From Aerococcus suis (lineage in GTDB: Bacteria; Bacillota; Bacilli; Lactobacillales; Aerococcaceae), in the NCBI RefSeq assembly GCF_900176325.1, contig NZ_FWXK01000002.1, forward strand, positions 248,001-312,000: a stretch of DNA of 64,000 nucleotides, in the 5' to 3' direction. Shown here one piece after another: positions 48,693 through 56,289 of the stretch; within the stretch, counting starts at the first letter, position 1; every line of letters begins with the position of its first letter. The translations under genes were made by a program, and so were the position numbers. The notes under the pieces are model-generated. The model saw only the letters and a list, made by a program, of their open reading frames with translations, searched no databases and had not been told where the DNA came from.

Positions 48693-49067
48693 TTATTTTT
48701 CCCGGATAACTTCAATTTTATAACCATCAGGGTCGATAGCAAAATAGTAATGAGGATCTTCTCCTGGTAATCCTTTTAATTCTGTCACATTAAGCCCTTT
48801 AGCTTCTTGTTCTTTATGAAGTTTTTCAAGATCATCAACTGCGATAGCAATATGACCATAACCATCACCAATTTCATATGGTCCGTGATTATAATTGTAT
48901 GTTAATTCTAATTGAACACCACCACTAGGTAATTCCATATACACAAGAGTAAACTCATCATCTGGATAATCTTTCTTTTCAGCTACTTCATAACCAAAAG
49001 CTTCATTATAAAATTTCATTGATTCATCTAAATCTTGAACACGAATACAAACATGATCTAAACGCAT
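48693..49067 (-). CDS. gloA: Lactoylglutathione lyase (glyoxalase I)
   Basis: A 124-residue vicinal oxygen chelate protein of standard length. Metal ligands are expected at His5 (MRLDHVCIRV), Glu in VQLELTYN, His in YGHIAIAVDDL and the terminal Glu in GYKIEVIRE; all are present. It isomerises the methylglyoxal-thiol adduct and thus detoxifies methylglyoxal produced by overflow glycolysis. AAGGAGGAA precedes the ATG. Confidence 0.92.
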   Translation of the reverse strand: MRLDHVCIRVQDLDESMKFYNEAFGYEVAEKKDYPDDEFTLVYMELPSGGVQLELTYNYNHGPYEIGDGYGHIAIAVDDLEKLHKEQEAKGLNVTELKGLPGEDPHYYFAIDPDGYKIEVIREK

Positions 49068-49243
49068 GTTTCATTCCTCCTTTTCTTCCTATTATACTTA
49101 TTATAACGGATGAAGAATCACTTAACAAAAGCTTTGATTAAATTACTCTAAAAAACCTTGAATTATCAATTATTCTTAGCTATGCTTACTATTGGCTTAT
49201 GATTTTTCATGAGCATTATTATATAGAGAGAAGGTTTGACAAC

Positions 49244-49960
49244 ATGCGTCAAAGTAAATCATGGTTTACTTGGGTTAAAAAGCGTCCTCAAAAAGAGGTA
49301 AAAGAAAACGAACCAGTTACCCAACGCCGAGGTCAAAAAAAGCACTACACTAAAAATTATTTTTCAAGATACTTAAGCTATGTTAAGGCATATTTAAAAC
49401 AACCTTTCCCTGAATTTGCTCATCCACAAGCGAATAATTCTTTTCATGGGTTAACAACTATCCTATTGATTAGTTTGTTTAATACCATTAGTTTAACCGC
49501 AGTTGCGAATTATTTTGTTTCTCGTTACGATTGGTTTGCCAACATTTCCATATTACCAAATGTGTCGTTTACATTCACACCTTGGTTATTTGCTATCAAA
49601 ACATTCTTTTTCTTAGTGATTTCATTATGGTTGTTACCGGTTGTTATTCATTGTTTTAAAAAAATTATTTATAAAGAAGAGACTGATTCGGCTATTTGGT
49701 TAAGCGAATTTATGGGGATGAACGTATTCAGTTTAACCTTAAGTTTTATCGGCTTATTAATGGCATTATTAGCACCGCTATTATTTTTTGTCGTTATTCT
49801 ATTCTTATTAATTATTCAACTTGTCATCCTTAATATGGCGGCTGTCGTAAGTTTTACACCATATTCAAATCAACGCGTTATTCCATTATTTTATATAATA
49901 CTTGGCGCATTTTTTACTAATGTATTAATTGAATTTATTCTCTTTAGTCTTATTTTCTAA
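49244..49960 (+). CDS. Integral membrane protein of unknown function
   Basis: The start is ATG 49244 behind AGAGAGAAGG; a longer frame from 49199 lacks a ribosome site. The 238-residue product has a basic, polar N-terminus (about 70 residues, rich in Lys, Arg and Gln) and five membrane helices from about residue 72 onward. It resembles YIP1-like or DUF6574-type proteins, but no signature is decisive. Cytosolic charged head and several helices suggest a membrane scaffold. Confidence 0.7.
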   Translation: MRQSKSWFTWVKKRPQKEVKENEPVTQRRGQKKHYTKNYFSRYLSYVKAYLKQPFPEFAHPQANNSFHGLTTILLISLFNTISLTAVANYFVSRYDWFANISILPNVSFTFTPWLFAIKTFFFLVISLWLLPVVIHCFKKIIYKEETDSAIWLSEFMGMNVFSLTLSFIGLLMALLAPLLFFVVILFLLIIQLVILNMAAVVSFTPYSNQRVIPLFYIILGAFFTNVLIEFILFSLIF

Positions 49961-49963
49961 CGA

Positions 49964-49992
49964 TTGACAAATTTATTTATTTAGCATATGAT
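49964..49992 (+). promoter_or_regulatory. tRNA-Leu promoter
   Basis: TTGACA (49964-49969) and TATGAT (49987-49992) with a 17-bp spacer, starting 4 bp after the preceding stop codon. Confidence 0.85.
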
Positions 49993-50009
49993 AATTCTTA
50001 TGAAAATAA

Positions 50010-50093
50010 GCGAGCATGGCGGAATCGGCAGACGCGCTATCTTGAGGGGGTAGTGAGAGAAATCTCGTGTGGGTTCAAGTCCCACTGTTCGCA
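50010..50093 (+). tRNA. tRNA-Leu (anticodon GAG)
   Basis: Acceptor GCGAGCA/TGTTCGC, anticodon stem CTATC/GGTAG with loop TTGAGGG (anticodon GAG), a long variable arm (TGAGAGAAATCTCG) and T-arm GTGGGTTCAAGTCCCAC. It is a class II tRNA reading CUC/CUU Leu codons. CCA is not encoded. Confidence 0.95.
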
Positions 50094-50179
50094 TTGAACC
50101 ATTTCATTAAGAATCGCTAGTCTTTAAAAAGTAACAATGCTTACTGTTTTGAGAAAAATAACTTATCAATTGATTTACT

Positions 50180-50209
50180 AGGATATCCAATTATAGGATA
50201 TCCTTTTTT
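50180..50209 (+). terminator. Terminator after tRNA-Leu
   Basis: AGGATATCC (50180-50188) pairs with GGATATCCT (50196-50204), followed by a T-run. Confidence 0.85.
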
Positions 50210-50290
50210 CTTACAAAATTTTCAAACTTTTTCTAGTGGCTTATTCATTGATTGCCAATGTGAAACGATAGATTGAAAAATCAATGAATG

Positions 50291-50736
50291 CTATTCCAAA
50301 TTTCTTAAGTACGGAATAATCAAAATCAACGAGATGATAAAAGCTATTCCATCTGCAACAGGTGTTGCCCACGCAATGCCGAATATCCCGAATATACTAT
50401 TAAACAAGACCATAAAAAAGACATCCAAAGTCCCTTTTCTAAGTAATGACAGAATGATAGGTTGTCTTTTTCCCCCCGTAGCTTGAAAAATCGTAATAAC
50501 CATAAAATTAATCACCGTAGTGATACAAGCAAGACAGATAATTCTTAGAAATGTCTGTCCAAACTGTACAGTTTGTGGATCCTTGATAAAAACTGAACTA
50601 TTGGTGCAGCACCAAATAGTAAAAGTATTGTTCCGCATATAGCAACACTAATGCTGTAAACGACCGATGTTTGAATAGCTTGCTTCATTCTATCGATATT
50701 TCGAGAGGAATAATTATATCCAATCAAAGGTGTCAA
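50291..50736 (-). pseudogene. MATE-family efflux protein, truncated and frameshifted
   Basis: The minus-strand frame from 50736 reads TPLIGYNYSSRN, a MATE mid-protein motif, and continues to FGAAPIVQFLS before going out of frame. The C-terminal part resumes as FIKDPQTVQFGQTFLR and continues with helices up to about 50291. A T5 run at 50588-50592 that would need to be T6 explains the break. The N-terminal half (about 250 residues) is missing: the fragment abuts the histidine phosphatase fragment at 50723. MATE proteins are Na+- or H+-driven drug exporters; this one is dead. Confidence 0.75.
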
Positions 50737-51394
50737 ATTATATTTTATGCGTCACGGTGAAACGATTTTAAATCGTTATAACCGCATGCAAGGATGGTCA
50801 GATGCGTTACTAACAGAAGAAGGGAAAACATCTCTCGAACAAACAAGGCAAGCACTCAAAAATGTTCCATTTTCTGCAGTGTACACAAGTGATTTGAGCC
50901 GAACAGTAGAGACCGCTAAAATCATTCTAGCGCAAAATCAACAGACGGATCCAAATATTGAAATTACTAAATTACCAGCATTCCGAGAAGAATATTTCGG
51001 TAGTTTAGAAGGACTTGATGCCATGTCTATTTGGAATGATATGGCTATATTTGCCAAAGAACATTTTGATGAAGCGACCATGACTGATAATGAGCGTGTG
51101 AGACGCCAAGTGGATGCATTCCACGCATTAGATCCAGAACATGAAGCTGAAGATTTCTTGAGTTTCTGGACACGCGTTGAACAAGGGCTTATTAAAGTGA
51201 CACAACGTCATCGTGAGTCAGATCAAAATGTATTAATTGTTAGTCATGGGATGACCATTCGCAATATGCTTCATGAATTGATTCCGGAATTTTCACTGAA
51301 TACATTCTTAGATAAGGGTAGCGTCTCTATCGTCCGTTACCAGGATGGTCACTATCACTTAGATAGTTTTAATCAATTAGATGACTTTGATTAA
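50723..51394 (+). pseudogene. Histidine phosphatase paralogue lacking its start
   Basis: In-frame coding starts at about 50723 with IKGVKLYFMRHGET, which matches the N-terminus of the paralogue at 7357-8040 (KGVTIYFMRHAQT). The original start and ribosome site are gone, because the MATE fragment begins here on the other strand. The first ATG (50747) would omit the first beta-strand and has no ribosome site. The remaining 215 codons are intact: catalytic His in MRHGET, YTSDLSRTVETAK and VSHGMTIRN. It is probably untranslated or defective since a deletion joined it to the MATE gene. Confidence 0.7.
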
Positions 51395-51401
51395 TGATAA
51401 T

Positions 51402-51426
51402 AGCAGCATGTCAGTGCTGCTTTTTT
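51402..51426 (+). terminator. Terminator after the phosphatase paralogue
   Basis: AGCAGCA (51402-51408) pairs with TGCTGCT (51415-51421), followed by T residues. Confidence 0.85.
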
Positions 51427-51448
51427 ATTTGCCTTTTATCAAAGACAT

Positions 51449-51474
51449 AAAAAAGGGGCACCATACAGTGCCCT
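51449..51474 (-). terminator. Terminator after the FAD oxidoreductase
   Basis: GGGCAC and GTGCCC pair around TGTATG and are followed by C and T6 on the minus strand, about 40 bp past the stop at 51513. Confidence 0.85.
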
Positions 51475-51512
51475 TGAGGTATAAATTAAAGTGAAACAGT
51501 GTTAAATAATTT

Positions 51513-52847
51513 TTAATCCTCAGTGTATGTTACACCGGGGTTGAAAATGCCTTTAGGATCCAAAGCGTTTTTGATCGCTGTTAATGCACGATCGTAAGCT
51601 TCGTTGTGGAAACGCTTGAAGTAAGGTTTCTTCTCACGTCCGATACCATGTTCAGCAGAAGGTAAACCACCGAAATCACGAATCATGTCGTAGAGACGGT
51701 CTTCATATTTTTCAAGTAATTCTTCCCATTCATCATCAGCGTAGTCATTTTGAAGCACACAGATATGAATGTTACCATCCCCAGCATGTCCAAAGTATGC
51801 GCTATCGATGTTGAGCTCTTCACCGAGTTTCTTGGATTCAGCCACTAAATCTGTAAAGTGGTTAGTCGGTACACATGGGTCGTACATCTTCCAACTTGCA
51901 GCAGCATCGATACCGTTTAAGATATTATCACGTACTTTCCACGTTCTGACGTGTTCTTCCTCTTCAAGTACTTTGTGTTCAAGCGCATGGTTCTTCCGAG
52001 CAATTGAGAGTAATTCTTCAATCTGCGCTGCGAGGTCATGCTCGTTATTTCCGGCAAGTGTCACTAATAAATGTGCGTTACCAGGGACTTCAGGAACAGT
52101 TTCTTTTACTAACTGTTCAGAAAGTTCCACACCTTTTTTCTCGAGTAATTCAAGCGCAACAGGACGAAGTGTTGATTTCAAGATGTTGCCGACTGTCGGT
52201 GCTAACTCTGTGACGTTTTCATAACCAATCAAGATGGATTTTTCGAGACGTGGACGTGGGGTAATCTTTAATTGGAAGTTAGTAATAATACCTAAAGTAC
52301 CTTCTGCGCCGATGAATAAATCTTTTAAGTCGTAACCAGAAGCATCTTTGTTGTTTAAACTACCACAGTGGATAGCGTCACCATTAGCTAATACCACATC
52401 AAAACCGCGAATGTTATCACGTGTCACCCCATAACGGATCGCACGCATACCACCAGCGTTTGTGCTAGCTGTACCAGCGACAGTTGCTGTTTTTTCACCA
52501 GGGTCAGGTGCGTAGAAGTAAGGTGTGTCTTCTAAGTATTCAATGATATCGATCAAACGCACACCGGGTTCAACATTTAACGTTAATATTTCTTCGTCCA
52601 TTGAAATAATTTTGTTCATTTCTTTGGTACTAACGAGCCATGCTTCGTCTTTAGGGTAGGCTGCACTCGTTAAGCCTGTCTGGGTACCGATTGGCACGAT
52701 GTGGACGCCTTCTTCATTCGCGCGTTTAACAATTTCTTGTACATCTTCGGTGGATTCAGGGAAGGCGATTAACCCAGCTTTCCCGAGGACTTTTTCACCA
52801 GCACGAGATGTTAAATAGCTTTCAGGAACATTTTGTTCAATTTTCAT
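51513..52847 (-). CDS. FAD-binding oxidoreductase (GlcD / D-lactate dehydrogenase type)
   Basis: The start is ATG 52847 behind AACGGAGGC; the longer frame from 52895 lacks a ribosome site. The 444-residue protein has the FAD_binding_4 domain (about 30-205; VPIGTQTGLTSAAYP, PDPGEKTATVAGTASTNAGG, DLFIGAEGTLGIIT) and the C-terminal FAD-oxidase domain with YFGHAGDGNIHICVL and EHGIGREKKPYF. Such enzymes oxidise D-lactate, glycolate or related 2-hydroxy acids. Upstream lies a TetR remnant whose promoter may now drive it. Several G/C-ending codons set it apart slightly from neighbours. Confidence 0.9.
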   Translation of the reverse strand: MKIEQNVPESYLTSRAGEKVLGKAGLIAFPESTEDVQEIVKRANEEGVHIVPIGTQTGLTSAAYPKDEAWLVSTKEMNKIISMDEEILTLNVEPGVRLIDIIEYLEDTPYFYAPDPGEKTATVAGTASTNAGGMRAIRYGVTRDNIRGFDVVLANGDAIHCGSLNNKDASGYDLKDLFIGAEGTLGIITNFQLKITPRPRLEKSILIGYENVTELAPTVGNILKSTLRPVALELLEKKGVELSEQLVKETVPEVPGNAHLLVTLAGNNEHDLAAQIEELLSIARKNHALEHKVLEEEEHVRTWKVRDNILNGIDAAASWKMYDPCVPTNHFTDLVAESKKLGEELNIDSAYFGHAGDGNIHICVLQNDYADDEWEELLEKYEDRLYDMIRDFGGLPSAEHGIGREKKPYFKRFHNEAYDRALTAIKNALDPKGIFNPGVTYTED

Positions 52848-52920
52848 TTTACTAGAGCCTCCGTTTTCTGTTTTTCGTGTAAGCTTTTTCATCATAACTC
52901 ATTATAATAGAAAAATTCTC

Positions 52921-52992
52921 CTATCCATTCGCTTCGATGATGTCCACCACTGCATTAATGATGACTTCTTTGTTTAATCCTTTACGTCCCAT
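52921..52992 (-). pseudogene. TetR-family regulator remnant (23 codons)
   Basis: ATG 52992, behind GTGAGGAG, opens the start of a TetR helix-turn-helix (MGRKGLNKEVIINAVVDIIE, then ANG) and stops at TAG 52921. Beyond the stop the frame reads ENFSI, the expected TetR continuation, so the TAG probably replaced a Leu codon. The rest of the gene, about 160 codons, is missing and the sequence runs into the FAD oxidoreductase leader. Promoter and operators are intact. Confidence 0.7.
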
Positions 52993-53008
52993 AGTTTTCT
53001 CCTCACTT

Positions 53009-53055
53009 CCTAATGCTGTTAGGTTTATTTTATCCTAACAGTGTTAGGAATTCAA
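53009..53055 (-). promoter_or_regulatory. Promoter with twin TetR-type operators
   Basis: On the minus strand TTGAAT (53055-53050) and TAAAAT (53032-53027) are 17 bp apart. The palindrome CCTAACA-C-TGTTAGG (53034-53048) fills the spacer, and a related palindrome CCTAACAGCATTAGG (53009-53023) follows the -10. This is the classic layout for TetR autorepression. Confidence 0.75.
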
Positions 53056-53378
53056 AAAAGTAAAAATACTCTTTACAAACTATTGATTTTTTAATTTCTA
53101 TACCCCTTAGAAAAGCCTCTAGAGCCACGTAGCATGTTCGGCATTAAAAATCTCTCTTATTTTTGAATTCATTTAATTCTCAAAATTGGGATTTATAATT
53201 TGCTGCTATTTGATTAACGCAAATGAATCTCGTATCATGTTTATTTTATATTCTTTCTTTTCACCTATATCAAAAAAGACTTCTGTAAAGCAGAATGTAT
53301 CTGCTCTACAGAAGCCATTATTGCCAATAGATGTATTTATCTATTTTAGACTTGAAACCACCTTCATATAAACCTTTA
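53056..53378. other. Intergenic; terminator of tex-sprT, otherwise nothing recognised
   Basis: CTTCTGTA…AGCAGA and TCTGCT…TACAGAAG (about 53279-53314) form a long stem with T6 on the minus strand, ending the tex-sprT transcript. The rest is AT-rich sequence without an open frame of note. Confidence 0.7.
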
Positions 53379-53834
53379 TTAATCACGATTCCTTTTATAA
53401 ATTAATTCAAAATGGTGATGACATTTTTTACAAATATATTTGTGCGTATCTAATTGTCGTTGTCGATAAACTTTTATGCCGCATCCCTTACATTGATAAA
53501 TTAACCGATAATTGGTATCAGAAAATCGTGGGCAATAGCGTAATCCGTTTACTTTCTTCAATAGCATTTTAAAGTCCTTATCTTTATGCTGATACCCTTT
53601 ACCACTCAGATGTAAGTGATAATGACATAATTCATGTTTGATAATACCTATTAAAATATCGTTATCAAAATCGTGTAATAGTTTGGGATTAAAATCTAAA
53701 TTATGCGTTTTTAAATGATAACGTCCGCCAGTGGTTCGCAAACGCGAATTCCATTGTGCTTTGTGCCGAAATGGTAACTGAAAATAGTTCTGAGAAATGT
53801 TTTCAACTAGGCTTTGTAATTCTTTATTTGTCAT
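53379..53834 (-). CDS. SprT-like zinc metalloprotein
   Basis: A 151-residue protein. The zincin-like motif IKHELCHYHLH is near residue 70 and a C-terminal zinc ribbon is formed by YQCKGCGIKVYRQR and YICKKCHHHF. The SprT/Spartan-like domain suggests a protease acting on DNA-bound or other protein substrates, but bacterial members have no proven function. Its ATG overlaps the tex stop, so the two are translationally coupled; this gene pair is widespread in Firmicutes. Confidence 0.9.
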   Translation of the reverse strand: MTNKELQSLVENISQNYFQLPFRHKAQWNSRLRTTGGRYHLKTHNLDFNPKLLHDFDNDILIGIIKHELCHYHLHLSGKGYQHKDKDFKMLLKKVNGLRYCPRFSDTNYRLIYQCKGCGIKVYRQRQLDTHKYICKKCHHHFELIYKRNRD

Positions 53835-55984
53835 TATTCACCTAACGGAATCATACTTAAACCAATTCGTCCTCGCTCTTTATCGACTTCTTGCACCCAA
53901 ACATCAATAATGTCACCTACTGAAACAATATCTAATGGATTTTTGACAAATTTACGACTCATTCGCGAAATATGCACTAATCCATCTTGCTTAACGCCAA
54001 TATCAACAAAGGCACCAAAGTCAACAACATTTCGAACAGTTCCTTGTAATTGCATGCCTTCTTTTAAATCACTAATCGCTAAGACATCAGATCTTAAAAC
54101 TGGACTAGCAACTTCATCACGTGGATCTCGTCCTGGTGCCATTAAACTAGATAAAATATCGGAAACTGTTTCTTCACCAACACCATATTTTTGAGCAACT
54201 TCTGAGTGATTTAATTGTTTCAACGTTGCAATATTTTCTTCAGAATTCACATCACTAATATTAATCTCTAAATCGTTTAGTAGTTGTTTAACAAATTCAT
54301 AATTTTCTGGGTGAATTCCCGTATTATCTAAAATATTGTCCCCTTTTGGCACTCTTAAAAACCCGGCTGATTGTTCATATTTTTTCGGTCCCATTTGTTT
54401 TACTTTTTTTAGTTGATCTCTAGAAGTAAATTGGCCATTTTCATTACGGTATAAAACAATATTCTTAGCTACTGTTTTCGTTAACCCCGCAATATGTTCT
54501 AATAAAGGTGCACTGGCTGTGTTTATATCAACACCTACACGGTTTACTACCGTTTCAACAGTAAAGTCTAATCGGTTGCTTAATTGTTTTTGCGAAACAT
54601 CATGTTGGTATTGGCCAACTCCAATCGCTTTAGGTTCAATTTTAACCAGTTCCGCTAAAGGATCTTGTAAGCGTCGAGCGATACTTACAGCAGAACGTTC
54701 TTCCACGTTATAATCAGGAAATTCTTCCCGGGCAATGGCACTAGCTGAATAGACAGAGGCCCCTGATTCATTAACAATACTATACGCTAAATCCATTTGA
54801 TCTTCTTGGATTAAATCAGCAATAAAACGTTCTGATTCTCGACTAGCGGTCCCATTTCCAATAGCGACTAAATCAATTGAAAATTCATTAACTAAGTCAC
54901 GAACAATTGTCTTCGCTTGGTCAACTTTATTCACCGGTTGATGCGGATAAATCACTGTTTTAGTTAACACCTGTCCAGTTTCATCGACTACTGCTAATTT
55001 ACATCCTGTTCGGAAAGCAGGATCTAGTCCAAGAACTGTTTTCCCTTTGACAGGAGGTTGCATTAATAGGTGTCCTAAGTTATCAGCAAAATTGGCAATA
55101 GCATGAGCTTCCGCTTCTTCAGTTAATTCGGAATGAATGTCTCGACTCGCTGCCGGAATTAAAAACCGATTTAATGAATCTTGGATAGCATCTTGAATTT
55201 GTTTGACACTAATCGGATGACCTTCTATATAGCGATTCACAAAATGAGTAAGCACATCGAACTCGTCATATTGAACTTTAGTTGTCAGTACCTTTTGCTT
55301 CACCCCACGGTTAATAGCTAAAACTTGATAAGGCTTTAACTGCTTCATAGGTAGTGAAAAGTCATAATATATTTTATAGATACCTTTATCATCTTCAGCT
55401 TTCGCACGTTTTGACGTTTCTAATTTTCCATTTTGATAAAGATATTGTCTTAACCATTCTCGGTTAGACGCATCATCAGCTAACCATTCACACATAATTT
55501 CGTGAGCTCCAGCTAACGCTTCATTTACATTCGCAATATCATCATTTATATAGTTAGCGGCCTCTTTTTTGACGTTACCTGTTTTTGGTCCTGAAAACAA
55601 CCATGTGGCTAATGGTTCTAATCCATTTTCTTTTGCAATTGTGGCTTTTGTCCGTCTTTTTTGTTTGTACGGTGCATAAAGGTCTTCCACTCTTTGCATA
55701 ACAGTCGCTGATTTAATGTCTTTTTCTAACTCAGGAGTTAGTTTGTCTTGTTCCGCAATGGCATTCAAAACCGTTTCTTTACGCTCTTCTAAATTATTAG
55801 TGTAGTCATACGTTTCTTGAATTTCACGAATTTGAAGCTCATCCAAAGACCCCGTCATTTCTTTACGATATCGTGCAATAAAGGGAACCGTATTTCCTTC
55901 CTCTAATAAATTTAAAACCGTCGTCAACTGCTTCGTTGAATAGGTTAACTGTTGGCTAATTTGATCAATCAATTCTTTATTCAA
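53834..55984 (-). CDS. tex: Tex family transcriptional accessory/S1 RNA-binding protein
   Basis: TTG 55984 is favoured as start because AAAGGATGA lies before it; the ATG at 55993 overlaps that site. The product is about 716 residues: an N-terminal Tex domain with VPFIARYRKEMTGSLDE, a YqgF-like RNase H fold (VLGLDPAFRTGCKLAVVDE), helix-hairpin-helix motifs (DINTASAPLLEHIAGL, KKVKQMGPKKYEQSAGFLRV) and a C-terminal S1 domain (GTVRNVVDFGAFVDIGV). It binds RNA and affects transcription of virulence genes in some species. Confidence 0.95.
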   Translation of the reverse strand: MNKELIDQISQQLTYSTKQLTTVLNLLEEGNTVPFIARYRKEMTGSLDELQIREIQETYDYTNNLEERKETVLNAIAEQDKLTPELEKDIKSATVMQRVEDLYAPYKQKRRTKATIAKENGLEPLATWLFSGPKTGNVKKEAANYINDDIANVNEALAGAHEIMCEWLADDASNREWLRQYLYQNGKLETSKRAKAEDDKGIYKIYYDFSLPMKQLKPYQVLAINRGVKQKVLTTKVQYDEFDVLTHFVNRYIEGHPISVKQIQDAIQDSLNRFLIPAASRDIHSELTEEAEAHAIANFADNLGHLLMQPPVKGKTVLGLDPAFRTGCKLAVVDETGQVLTKTVIYPHQPVNKVDQAKTIVRDLVNEFSIDLVAIGNGTASRESERFIADLIQEDQMDLAYSIVNESGASVYSASAIAREEFPDYNVEERSAVSIARRLQDPLAELVKIEPKAIGVGQYQHDVSQKQLSNRLDFTVETVVNRVGVDINTASAPLLEHIAGLTKTVAKNIVLYRNENGQFTSRDQLKKVKQMGPKKYEQSAGFLRVPKGDNILDNTGIHPENYEFVKQLLNDLEINISDVNSEENIATLKQLNHSEVAQKYGVGEETVSDILSSLMAPGRDPRDEVASPVLRSDVLAISDLKEGMQLQGTVRNVVDFGAFVDIGVKQDGLVHISRMSRKFVKNPLDIVSVGDIIDVWVQEVDKERGRIGLSMIPLGE

Positions 55985-56067
55985 ACTTGTCATCCTTTCT
56001 TAGATATTAAATATACTATATTCCTCCATAAAGTGTCCAATTTGATTAGAAATATATATCGAATAAG

Positions 56068-56096
56068 TTGCTTTAAAAATTATTCTTCGCTATAAT
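56068..56096 (+). promoter_or_regulatory. Promoter of the riboswitch-ATPase unit
   Basis: TTGCTT (56068-56073) and TATAAT (56091-56096) with a 17-bp spacer, just before the riboswitch. Confidence 0.8.
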
Positions 56097-56117
56097 TAGC
56101 TTATCGAAATTCGTTTT

Positions 56118-56247
56118 CCATAAGGGAGTAATCAGCGGCTCTAGTCGTGATAGTATCAACAGACAGGTAGACGATAGCTACTGGTACTATTTGAAATGGT
56201 GAGACTTATGGCTACTGTTCTTCTATAGTAGTCATAAGTCTTTTTTT
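56118..56247 (+). promoter_or_regulatory. yybP-ykoY (manganese) riboswitch with terminator
   Basis: The leader carries P1 arms CCATAAG (56118-56124) and CTTATGG (56205-56211), enclosing the conserved GGGAGTA after the 5' arm and GGTGAGAC before the 3' arm, and internal hairpins of the yybP-ykoY class. The terminator stem GACTTATGGCTACT (56203-56216) with AGTAGTCATAAGTC (56227-56240) and T7 competes with P1 for the same bases. Mn2+ binding should stabilise P1 and allow read-through, an ON switch. The regulated gene is the P-type ATPase behind it. Confidence 0.85.
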
Positions 56248-56289
56248 ATGAAAACGAACGGAGAAAAATTATTAAAAGGAGTGAATAGA

